64,000 nucleotides of DNA from Setaria digitata. Its lineage: Eukaryota; Nematoda; Chromadorea; Rhabditida; Setariidae. The number at the start of each line of letters is the position of its first letter. Within the stretch, counting starts at the first letter, position 1. Position numbers and translations under genes: made by a program. Positions 51,466 through 63,297 of the stretch are shown piece after piece. The notes under the pieces were generated by a model, which saw nothing but the letters and a program-made list of their open reading frames with translations, was not told the origin of the DNA and searched no databases. The DNA lies in assembly GCA_003640385.1 (NCBI GenBank), contig RCAB01000101.1, forward strand, positions 62,001 to 126,000. Direction: 5' to 3'.

Positions 51466-54400
51466 TTTTTAAAGACGGAAAATAAATTGAACTGTTAATT
51501 TTGAGAGGAAACGATGGCATATTTATTGTGCAACTGCATGTCTGCTTATTAGCAGTGATCATTTGGGAAATTAGCATATAAATAAATAGCGAAGTTAAGC
51601 GAATAAGTGAATTAATTAATAGACAAAGAAATGAACGGGCTAATAAATATAAAGAAAAATCAATTAATTTGAAATCATTATGAGATAGGAGATAACAGCA
51701 GAACTCATAACGAAAATTCTTCAGCATTTTTTTTTTTTTTTTTTAAAGAGACGACGAGGGCAAAGGTCAGGGAAAATAGGACGTTGACTGAAAAGTTCGG
51801 AATAACCAGTTAGTTAGTTATTTCCTATTTTATTACCACAAATAATTTAATTACTACGGAAAAAATAAAATAGATAAATCTGGTTTTTTTTTTTTTTCGA
51901 CTAGAAAAAGATTACCAACCGAAATTCCTTTCTCAAATTTCAGATTTAATTGTTGTTGAATATTCACTAGAACAGAACATATGAATTGTAAACTGACGAA
52001 GTAAACAGTTTTTTCAATAAGAAAAAAGAAAAACAAAAAAAAATTAAAAGTGTGCATAAATAATTTGAAAAATTTATAGAAATTAATTTAATACTAATTA
52101 AAAAATGAAATCCAAATGGATGAAGATAATTTCAAGCGTATCTGTAATGCTAAAAGCTACTGAAACATTCATCACAACCAGTTTCAGCTGATTTTAAAAT
52201 CAAATCCAAACATACAATCATTAGTTCTAATTCACTGAATCGATACCATTCTAAAACAAAGTGAAGAAAAAAAAGTGATGCAACTGTTGATAAGATATGA
52301 TAATAACAGTTCAAAAAAAAAACTTCCAATAAGAGAATAAAAATGCTTTTAAAACTTTTGGAACGATAAGTTTGTGATTTGTTATGAAGTTAAATCACTT
52401 TGATGAAAAAACTAAACAAAATAGCCATTAATTTAAAATATTATAATATGATAAGTAGTTCAGCACAATAAATCTTAAAAACAAAAACAAAAACAAAAAA
52501 TAATTGAATTCAATAAAAATTAATTTTTCTGATTTAAAAAGACAAAAAATTGAGGAAGATGGATGAGTGCAAATGCCATTACTCAACTGAATTGTCCTCC
52601 ATTATTATTAGGTCATTTTTTTTTTTTTTTTTGACAGCATTAAAAAAGTGGAAAGTGAGACGAAAAGTGAAATTGTTTCATTGGAAATGTTTGATTTTGA
52701 AAATTCTCAAGTAAACTTTATGCGACAATAAATACTTAAAGAATAATAATTTATTTCACCATCCCATTAATGTTCATTTGGCATTCATTCGAATACACCA
52801 ATGCATAATGTATGAAGCTTCAAAAACGGAAATAAAATTGATATTGAAAATGGAAACAATTTAAGAAGCCATGTTTGATGTGGCAGAAATTGAAACTAAA
52901 TCGTTCATTCAAATGAAAATAGAAACTTAATGAACAAATCAAATGAACTGAGGAGATGTTTAGACTAACTGTGAGGCCGAATTTTTTTTTAATATATAAT
53001 GAAGCAAATAAAATATATATTAATGAATTTTGCAACTACAGTTCGCTAATTTTGTTAAACAAATAATCTGAGTTGTACATTTCGCAGCAATTTAGACAGT
53101 ACTTCAAAAATTTTGCACAAAATGGAGAAATGTTTCATTTTTTTCTTCATAATTCGTAAAACTGATTAAAAAAAAAAGAATGAAAATGATAATTTTGAGA
53201 ATGGATGTGAATTTGTGCTATTTATTTCAATAGCACTGTGAATATCAATGCTGAGGAATTTTTAGTTATATAAATATCGTTTGGTTCATCATTTTCGGGA
53301 AAAAAAGAAATAATTCAAAAAATTCAACCTTTGTTTTTTTCATTGTAAAAAATGAAATATTTTTTTTTTTTGCTGTGCCATTTTACTTTTCATTTTTCAC
53401 TTTAAAAAGCAAAATGTAGCTAATGCTTTTTTAACTCATCTAATTTTTTATGAATAGATTGTAATTAATTTTGTACTTCCGAAATATTAAGAAGTTCAAA
53501 TTAAAAAAGCAAATATTTTCTATTCATTATTATTTTCGATCCAGAGTAACAAAACACACATCATTGCCATTTTGCATAAATCCATAAAATAGTGGTATAC
53601 TTCAGAAAGGACTAATTTTTCATTTAATTCTCAGAGCAGACAAGAATGAGAACTTTTGGCAACTTTTATCAATTATCAGTCTGATCTGGCAGCACAAAAT
53701 CAAAATCCTTGACTCTCAAACAACTTTAGAAAATGTTAGCACTAAAAAAAAACAAGTATTAATTTTTTAAAATTTAGTCTTTTGATATTCAACTTTTTAT
53801 TTTAGTTTCAAATTTTCTCCCAAGAATGCCACTTTAGATTCGGCAAAATTCCCTAGTTCCCCCATTTGTATCCGAATAACATACTGATAATTGATAAAAC
53901 TGCCTACCATGAGAAGAATTCCGAAATCGGGCAGATAACATGAAAAAGCATCTAATCAGTCCTTGATCATTCCTTACGGGACATAGAAATTAATCAAAGA
54001 ACCATTAGAAGGAGCTGAAAAGTTCGTTTTTCAAGGCGATACTTTGAATTAGTTAATACTAAATTCTTGAATTTTAGAGCCGAGAAATATCGGAAAATCT
54101 TGACTTGTAAGATATTTTTCTGGTCAGATATAATATGATTCTTAGAAAACAATCGTTAATAAGTAATAATACGAGCAAAAATAAACCAGTAAAAGTCGGT
54201 CAGGATAATTAGCTCAATTAATAACTAACGATTACAACGCATCCAAGGAAAGAGTCTCGTGGATGAGTTTGAAGAATATTTTTTTAGCCACTTCTAAGTA
54301 CTTCCTACCTCATCAATTATCCTCTAGTGATAATTGATACGATTCCTAATTATCAAATCAAAGATATTTATTTTCACTTGGTAGAAATTCACCTTTAATC

Positions 54401-54783
54401 AAATTCCAGCTTACCGAGCTCATTATTAGTACTAATAGGAGAACCAAATGGATACATTGGTCAAGTGATAATCAAATGATCAGGACAATTTGGCAATTCA
54501 ATTAATCCTTCCAGTATGATCAGAATAAGAATCTCTAAAAAAAAAAAAAAAAGATTTATTAGATAATAAATACTACTAGGCCATCAGATTTAAGATATGT
54601 TCTGCTCCTTCTCAACAATTTTTGTGGCGCAACTTTTGAATTTCAATTTGAATGTTCGAAAAAAAAAAACGATTTAGATTTAAATAGTTAAAATTTCATT
54701 TTGAAATTTTAGCAATATGCAAAACGTAGCATCTCTCAAGCTACCAATTTCACCTAACAGATGAATAAGAAAAATACACGTAC

Positions 54784-55006
54784 GTGACCTTTACCCTCCT
54801 TACGCCAATAACAACCATCCAGCGATTACGGATCCACCGCTCGTGTTTTGTCTCAACATGGGCTATCTCTCGTCGTCTGATTCTCTCGAAAACTCAAGTT
54901 TCTAATATGTTTCGTTTAGTAAGAGCCTCGAGCAGTTCGGTCAGGGAAGGATGTGGTCTAGGTAGTTCTGTCTAGGAATGATGTTTATTACTAATTGTAA
55001 TTAGTA
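54784..55006. promoter_or_regulatory. GC-rich island and palindrome upstream of GTF3C3
   Basis: 54784-54975 is noticeably GC-richer than neighbouring DNA. It is open on the plus strand for 63 codons and nearly open on the minus strand, so strand and coding status are unclear. 54989-55006 is a perfect palindrome, TACTAATT-GT-AATTAGTA, offering two inverted TAAT homeodomain-type cores. A GTAAGT donor at 55079 could end a 5' untranslated exon. Position 120-340 bp before the ATG suggests promoter or leader sequence. Confidence 0.35.
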
Positions 55007-55123
55007 GGATTTAGAAGAGGCATTTAGTGCGTTTCAGGAAGCGCTACGTAAATATTCATACGCATGTACTTGATAAAGGTAAGTTATGAAAATTAAAGTC
55101 TAAAAACCAAAATGTAATTGAAG

Positions 55124-58100
55124 ATGATGGAAGATACCGGAGAAGAGCTCGTGAATTTAGCACCTATGCGTGTTCGACGTGATAGTGTACAGTCAACTGT
55201 TGCTGATTGTTAGTTTTTGTTTTTCTCAGTATTTTATTTAAAATAATTGCAATCGACAATCACACAAACAGTTTTTGGTATTCTTTGCCAGTACTGAAAC
55301 TTTTGTGAATATTCCTAGACTTTTATCCCTTTTACTAGTGTTTGTTCACGATCATACAGAAAGGAGGAATCTTACATTTTTTTTTTCTGCTAATAGACAT
55401 CACTGAATAAAATTGTATTCAGTCTGTTCGTTCTTTTTTTTTTTTTCTTTTTGCATTAAAGTATCATTTCTTTAATGAAAGTTATTTTATTAGTAAAACA
55501 AAAATAGAATTACACATAGCTACAGAGTTATTTATGATCGAAGAAGGATAATTTTTCTAAATTTCCCAGATTTGGCCTACGAAGCGAAACGTTCTTCACA
55601 ACCAAGTCTTTTGGAATCAGATACTATAATTGATGGCATTGATGTATCAGCATATTTTGAGCCATTGAATGCGTCAGCATCTCCTGTTGAAGAAACTAAC
55701 GATGACTTAGAATTTAACGAACCATTGGAACGGTTCATGCGTAATGAAATTGCCTACAATGAATTCATGGAGATGACAGGTAAAGAAATTGCCATACCAA
55801 ATGTATGAAAAGAGCTGGTTCAATTAATCAATTTAAAGCGTTCATTCTGTTTTGCTTTCCCATTTTCTTGCAGAATGCATTAGTTTTTGCATGGATCGGT
55901 TATTATCCAATTTACTTGTAAAAAAAAAATCCAATTTACTTGTAGGATTTACCTAACACAGGGTTAAAAATCCCTGTCTGCCAAACTTAAAAATAGCTGA
56001 TTTCACATTTCAATATAAATATAAGAAAGTGTAATATATAAAAACGTTTTTCTTGCTAAAGGCCTGGTATAGTTGACCATTTGCACCAGTCGTAATTATT
56101 AAGAAAACTATTCAGTTTTACTACAAAAGAAAGATTTTTGCAGGCGGTGTTGGATTGGATGAAGAAGAAGCAGATTACGATGTTAATGAAAGTAAAATTA
56201 AGCTTTTGCTAAATTTCTCTTTTCAAATAAAAACTTTATTGTTATGATTCAACTTATACAAATGGGTTTATTTGCAGCTAGTATGGATTATGGCAAAAGA
56301 TCCCGGACGCAACATACATCTTCAGAGTTAGCCTTTTCTTATTCAGTTATTTATTTCTCAGATTTATCCTCAGATAGGAAGTACTGCTATGAAGTTGACA
56401 TGAATAAATATGCACACCCTAGTAGAAATCTCAATGGCCTTCGTTTGCAGATGTGTTTTCCGATCATATTGTCTTTCCAAGCATGACATTTTCCACTTCT
56501 ACTTATTGCTATTGAAGTTTTAGCTGAAAGCANAAATAAATATGCACGCCCTAGTAGAAATCTCAATGGCCTTCGTTTGGAGATGTGTTTTTCGATCATA
56601 TTGTCTTTCTAAGCATGACATTTTCCACTTCTACTTATTGCTATTGAAGTTTTAGCTGAAAGCATCTTGTTATTTTTCTGTTACAATTACATTAGCAACT
56701 GATGAGCAGAGGAGAGGTTAAACGATGTTTCATATTGGAAAGTAAATTTTGCTTCAGTCAAACTAATGAGATGGAAGTTGAAAATGAAGCGGATAATGAT
56801 GGATACGACGATGTTTTTGCTGAAAATGATGAAATTCCGAGCACGTCTTTTGTGAATGTTAGTTCGTTGAAATCCAACTTTTAATGATGAAAGATGTCTG
56901 GCCTTTTTGCTCGGTATAAATGACCAGCTTATAGACTTTTTGCAGTCAGTGTGACACAAGCCGTCATTTTTCATAAGCTTCTTTCTATTCTTCGTCCTAA
57001 TTATCATACGGCTTAATGCTGAAGGACTTGAATTACTACTTCATTTGATACTAGTTTTTCTCTAGAATGCACTTTCGCTAACTTTTCCTTTTAGGAATCA
57101 TCGATTTCAAAGATAGCACCACATGAACGATCTCTGGAAGAAGTTGATGAAGATCGATTATTAGGCATACCACTGGAACTCAGAAATAGTGAAGTATTTG
57201 CTGAAGCAGTTCCAGGAACAAAGAGTGTTGGATTTGGTGGCGAAAGACGAATGAAGACGAACAAGTCAGTTTTGTATTTTGGAATAGACATTCATAAGTA
57301 CGTACAGAGTTTACGAATGTTTCAATTATTTTAAAGTTGTAATATTACTCATATTAACAACTGCTGACAGGAATGACATGAACTGAGAATTTTTCAGGAC
57401 ACTGGATGCATTAATCGGACAGGCAAATGTTATTTATGCAAAAGGTCGAACAAAAGAGGCATTAACGATGTTATTGGAAGTATGGCAATTTATTATTTAA
57501 AATATTATATGCGGGATTTGTCTTTTTTTAAACATTTATTTTAATAAATCGGAATCGAAATTACTTCAACATAGGGTACATAGGTTTAGAAATATTTTTT
57601 CTTTCAGGTAATCAGGCAAGAACCACGTAATCCGGAACCATATCGACAGGTTGCTGATATCTACAACGACCTAAATCGACCTCAGAAATCGTTGCAGTAT
57701 GGTTTGCTGGCGGCCCATTTGAACGGGAATCGTACATCTGCTGTAGAATGGGCCGATCTGGGCGATTATGCTTTCAAATTGGGCAAAAGTGAAGAGGCTG
57801 CTGCTTGTTATGGAAGAGGTTAGTATTGGTGGTGATCTTATTCTCTTCTTCATACATTTCGTTTTATTGTTATCGTGATATAATTTATAACAGTATATTG
57901 GTAATTTATCGCCTATCACGTGGACATCATTTGTTACATATATATTTAAACTATACAGATTTAGGTATATGCGTTGCGACTTATATCTAAATGTTTCTGC
58001 TTTTATCATCTTCTTTTGTAGCAATACGGGCTGACTCGACCAATCATTTTTATTACGAGAAAAGGATTGAAGCACTTGAGAAAGCTGGACTTAGTGTTCT

Positions 58101-61100
58101 TGCCATGCGAACACGGTTCATGGCTGCACAGTCAGTCGACAGAGGACAAGTAGATTTCGAATGGTTTAGGAACATGATAACTATTGTAAGTTACTATTTA
58201 GTTTATGGTGGTTATGCAAGTGTTAGAACGATGACTCTCCTTTGTAACTGGATGGAGCGGAATGATTTGAGAGTTTGTATGGTGAGCATATTTCAAAAAT
58301 TGTCAAGATCCTTGCAGTACATGACCGGAATGACCGGACATGGTGCTGCAGTAAGGATCATGGTCGATGTTATATGAGACTTATGTGATTGTATTCATAA
58401 GCAGGTTATTGAGCATTACATATATTATAAGGGACTTTTTTGCAATATAAATATTTTATCGTCAGGCTGCTGATCATTACATCAAAGTAAATGATGAGGA
58501 AAAAGCAATAGCAACGTTAGAAACATTTGTCCTCCGCAGTCGTGAATATAATCGTGATGCTACCGAACAGCACAAGACTGTCGTCCGTAAGTTTTATCGG
58601 TAAACTGTTGAGGAATTCTAGTCTTTAAACAATGACCAAAAAATTTTAGGCTTGTTGATGAATAGTCATCGTTTCGAAGACGCTGCGAAGTCCGTTTTCG
58701 CTCTTTGTCCAGGAATTACAGCTCTCGATGAAATGGGACGTTTTGCTGTTGAGGTGATCAGGACAGAGCTTTCTATTATTTTTGGTTTTACCATGTTGCA
58801 ATGGTTAATGTAGAAAGATCATTTCAGTACTCGTTACTAAGTCGAAAGGCGCACATCGCTTTTAGTGAAACGAAACCTTCTGGCAAGCAGAGACTCGCCT
58901 AGATATAATAATTAAGATTGAATAGTATGAAACATTTTGTTTTGTATTTTTCTGACTTCATGTCAATTTTTGCGTTGAGTCATACTACACTACCTATACG
59001 TGTATTATCGATATTGTTAATCATTTATCGAATTTAGATTAAGTACAACAATGCGAGTTATACAGTAAAACCATTTCCTCCCGAAAAAGTGCATCGTTTT
59101 GTTGTTGGTGAAAGTTTGCCGACTGTTTTCCTCGCACGTCTTGTTATTTGTTTTATCAGGCTTGGTCGTAAAGATCTAGCTCCGGTAGGCTCTTTTGTGC
59201 TGCATCGAATATTGTTAATTGGGGTATATTTAACAAGATGCGCTGTAGATTGTGTTAATAGGAATCAAAAAAAAAAAATTTATTCTAATTATGGTATATA
59301 TTAAGAGTTTGTTTTCAGTGAAGCCATCAGGGGTAAAACATCTAGCAGATGAGTGGGGATTAATTACCTTGAAGTGTCAATTTCAAATATATTTGTGTGT
59401 AGTAACGAGTATTTCATTTTGGATGCAATTTACAAATATGAAAATGAAATTATACGATTTGTTGATTTTTTCAGACTCTCGTGGATAAACTTTTCGAAAG
59501 GGCTATTTTACAACAAGACAATGAAGTTTATTTAGATATAGCACGTGCTTATCACGCTGTTGACTGCGTTGCACATGCCCAAAAATATATGGAACATCTT
59601 TTGGCCCGTCCACATTTTCTGGATGTGGCTGAAGCATGGTATCTTTATGGTCTCTTTCTTTCCGTATGTTTTTTTTTATCTGGTTTGTTTTTATATTTTT
59701 AAATTTAGTAGAGTAAATTGGATTTTTTCTTCAAATTTACTTTCGTTTTAATTTTCGTTTTCACTTGAGAACAGCATTCATTTCAAATATCTAAATAATT
59801 TTTAGATTCGTAAAAAATATGACGAAGCATGTAAAGCTTATCAGCGTGCACTGGACTTGCAGCCGTCACATGTCGATGCACGTATCAATTACTCAACTAT
59901 TCAGCAACGACTGGGTATGGTTGATGAAGCGTTCGAAACATTACGAGAGTATGTATTGGATGCTGGAAGTAGTTTACCGGCAAGTAGTTAATTATTTGTT
60001 CTTTTTCTTCGGATCAAATGGGATTATTTGTTTACTGCAATATTTTCATGATCTAATGCCAACCTTTACAACACTATCAGATTCCTTTCCTTTTCTCATT
60101 TCTTTTATAATTTAGCTTTTTTATTGCTTAACCGCTTTCCCTTTATAGGATGAAAGGTTGTTAGTGCGTCAAGCTGATTTCTTATTTGAACGCAAGCGAG
60201 TGGACGAATTTGCTCGTTGCGTCCGAATGTTACTGGCGCCCCATTTTTATGAAATTTATTTGAACAATATGGCCTTATTGAAAAAGAGATTATTAGCAAG
60301 CGAACGTGGAAGTAATTTTTCGTGGTATTTTCTGTAAAATTTTGTGTACTTTCATGGAAGAGCGTGGTTTTTTTCTTATCTTTTTTAAGTAAGTTTTTGA
60401 CTAAGTATAAGGATTTCATTTGTTGTCTTCAAAGATTGTCATATATTACATATTACTTAACATTAAGCTGAATGCGAACAAATCCATATAACACAGTGAA
60501 TTTAGCTGTTTGCCATGGTATTCGTGTGCAAGCATTCAATGCAGTGCGTGGCTCAGCGTTTGAAAAATATGTGAAACGTGTAGGGCAACTTGCAGCGGCA
60601 GAGGAGCGTGCACCAAGCGAAATTACAGGAACACAGGTCTTTTAGTAGGATTAATTATATGCTTCAAACATGTGATAACTCTCGGCTAGAACGAAAATGT
60701 ACACTGTAGAAATTAATTTGCTTATTGTCATTCCAAAGTCCAGGAACTAGAAATTGTAAGAAACATTTGTTTCTGCAGTTTCTTTAATGCATCTCCTTAC
60801 GATGTCCTTATTTTTTACATTTGCGTCCTTATTTATTTCCTTTCCTTAAAAATTCCTGGGTCTCCTAAGCAGTATAAGCTTTCCCACCTGAAGTCAAAAA
60901 TTATTCACTTACCCATTAAATCCACTAGAAATAACTTTCGTTTTCTATATAATCCATTTCCAGCTACATGATTACTGTTTCAAATTATTGGAGACATTGC
61001 TGCAGCAAAAGAGATGCTTGGATGCACTGCATGTTTGCTGCTTTGCTTACTTGCAACCACTTATTAGCAAAAATATCAAGTAAGTCTCCTTTCACTATTA

Positions 61101-63297
61101 TCACGAAGTCGTATCAGATTAAATTTTAAAATTTACGAACTTTTACAGTTTGTTATATTGTTACGCAGGCTAGGACGACCTCTATATTTATTTTACATTT
61201 TTTTTTTCATACTTTTTTTAACATTTTTTTTTCAGAACATTGGAAACATTCCAGAACTTATTGCTGTATTGTTCAGTACAGGCACATGTTTGGCCACTTG
61301 CATTCGAATACTTACGATGGTTCCACACACTTTCAGTGGTTAAATACTTTTTCTAATTTGCGAGTTACTTTTTAGATAATTTTTCTAATCAATGAATTAT
61401 TAAGTGTAGCTTAATTCCTGCTGAAAGCGTAAGGTATTATAATCTGATTTTGAATTGTTCAGTAGCTCTGGTTGTTTAAAGGAATTTTTGCTTGTAAACG
61501 TAGTCTTCAGCTGTTCTGTCTTAACAGATAATTAGTGCTAGTAATGATCTAACTGCTTGGCGAATTTGTCCGCAGTACTCTGGTGGCGATCGTCTGTCTA
61601 TTTCATCATGATGTTTATGCAATAGCTCTAAAATCGCGCTGCATTTCTTTGCAGAATAACCACCCGTTGTTGTTGCCGTCTAATCGTGACCTGTTGTTCA
61701 CACGTATATTTAATGCGATGAATTTTGTTTTCTGCCATTCGCAAAATGTTAGCTATCATCGGTATATAATGAGAGCACTGGCACGCACCCCGGGAAATTT
61801 AGCACTTCAAATGATTTCTGGAAATAATTCCCTAATTACTGGTGCTTATCGTCATGCTCTTGGTGAGTGCTCGTAGTGTATTTTCATTGCTACTATTATA
61901 AAAATATTTTCAAGAGTTTTCCAAAGAATTTAATATATTTATCATTAACGTTGTTTCATTCTAAACACAAACTTAACCTTCAGAATGTTAGAATACTTTC
62001 AGAGGATTGCAAACCAACTGATTACAGGTGAATACTTGCGTGTATGGAAACAAGTTCCGGATAATCCACTGGTTTGCATGCTCATTGGTCTTACATTTGT
62101 TCATATGTCTTGCAAGAAAGATATATTCAGTCGTCATATGGTAGCACTTAGAGTAAGTTTTTTAATTTGATGAATATAACACCTTCTTTGTAAGATTAGG
62201 GAACCGTTTTTTTTTTGAGAAATCAAAATGATATATTTTATGTTTTATGAAACTATATGATGATATGTGAATAGGTAGAATGGAAATGAACGCGTTCTAT
62301 CCCACTTGATTGTTATTTTTCAATATTGCCATTAAGTGACCTAGGAAACACCAATAATGAATAGTGTCCATTCCAGACACAATACATATTCATTATGAAT
62401 GTACTTTACGCTTTTTATTGTTTGTAGGCTTCTGTTTCCCGCTCTGTTTCTCCTTTCTTCCCTCTCCAAATCCGTCTAATACGTTAGGAGATGACGTCTG
62501 CACGTCTTGTACGCATCCACTCTTCCTCTCTTGAGTCATGTAACTCACTTTAATTTAGGGTAACCTTCAACCCTTAGCTGTGCGTAATTTATCACTGATC
62601 TGTTGGTAAAAAGAATACCAAGTTAACGAAACAATTATTTCACTAATTTTAAAGGGTCTGGCGTTTATGAATCGCTACCAGAAACTACGTGGTAATAATC
62701 AGGAGACTTATTACAATATTGGACGAATGTTCCACCAAATGAACATATTGCCTTTGGCCATGTATTTTTACGGGAAATGCCTGAAAGTGATCTCTTGTTA
62801 TTTGTGTGTTTTTTTTTTCGTTTTATAATTACTCGAAGTTCGACGCGTGAGTCTTACTATTTTCAGAGTTAGAAAAAACCTGAATTTTCTGAACTTAGAA
62901 GTGCTAAATTGAAATACTGTAGTTTCGATTTTTCCAGGCTGATATTCCGAAACTTGTAGTTGCAGATGAAGCGACAGGGGAAGAACATACGGTAGAGGCT
63001 GACGAGTAAATTTTTTATTTGTTCTCAACTTAACTCTTTTCGAAAGATATTTGAGTTTGATAAACATTTACTAATTTTTTTACCCCAAATTATTTTTTTT
63101 TTTCAGCTGCATATTAAGATTGTTAGAGATATCGTCATAATGTCACATACGATCAGTTTTGTTAATTATACAATTCGCTTTAATTTAGGTATAATCTTCG
63201 ACCCATGGCTGCCCATAATTTAGCACTGATCTATATGGCAAGTGGAAATAACTATGTCGCTCGAAATTTGCTAGAGAGATATTGCTGCGTGGAATAA
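55124..63297 (+). CDS. GTF3C3: TFIIIC TPR subunit (GTF3C3/TFIIIC102, yeast Tfc4), 23 exons
   Basis: Scaffold subunit of the Pol III factor TFIIIC, which binds A-box tRNA promoters and recruits TFIIIB. Exons: 55124-55208, 55570-55779, 56144-56191, 56278-56326, 56758-56857, 57095-57264, 57398-57479, 57608-57818, 58022-58185, 58466-58586, 58650-58753, 59038-59184, 59475-59663, 59806-59979, 60149-60311, 60497-60636, 60964-61079, 61236-61338, 61655-61862, 62028-62152, 62655-62786, 62938-63005, 63189-63297; 1005 residues, in phase. Residues 30-170 are acidic. TPRs start near 222 (QANVIYAKGRTKEALTMLLE) and recur at 250-345 and 561-615. The C-terminus (YRHALGEYLRVWKQVPDNPL, IGLTFVHMSCKK, YYNIGRMFHQ, AHNLALIY) follows human GTF3C3 order. 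The exon 14 donor is GC (GCAAGT). Exon 16 could start at 60506 instead (three residues fewer). The exon 18/19 junction is least certain. Confidence 0.92.
56403..56664. other. GTF3C3: Single-N join with two diverged copies inside a GTF3C3 intron
   Basis: An N at 56533 separates 130-bp copies at 56403-56532 and 56535-56664. They differ by at least four substitutions, so they look like two haplotypes placed in series rather than one sequence counted twice. The region lies between coding exons 4 and 5, so the protein model is unaffected. Confidence 0.75.
58828..58902 (+). other. GTF3C3: Possible alternative terminal exon of GTF3C3
   Basis: An ATCATTTCAG acceptor at 58827 precedes an in-phase open stretch of 24 codons (YSLLSRKAHIAFSETKPSGK onward) ending in TAG. 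Joined to exon 11, which ends in phase 0 at 58753, it would truncate the protein near residue 472. Only phase and signal quality support it. Confidence 0.3.
62546..62605 (+). pseudogene. Decayed copy of the GTF3C3 last exon, inside an intron
   Basis: The segment matches the acceptor and first half of exon 23 (63176-63237) at about three quarters of positions, starting in the shared TTTAATTTAG acceptor. Its reading NLQPLAVRNLSLIC parallels NLRPMAAHNLALIY of the true exon, then meets TAA. It sits in the intron between exons 20 and 21, in the same orientation. One base is missing near the 5' end relative to the true exon. Confidence 0.75.

Larger units (their letters stand above)
48543..54780. 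other. Divergent intergenic region
   Basis: Space between the 5' ends of Spinster (-) and GTF3C3 (+). It contains a minisatellite, GT- and GA-rich tracts, homopolymer runs and one isolated 98-codon frame. No recognisable gene. Confidence 0.55.

Noticed and set aside
56387..56599. Minus-strand frame crossing the N at 56533
   Set aside because: It is produced by the duplicated intron segment at an assembly join.
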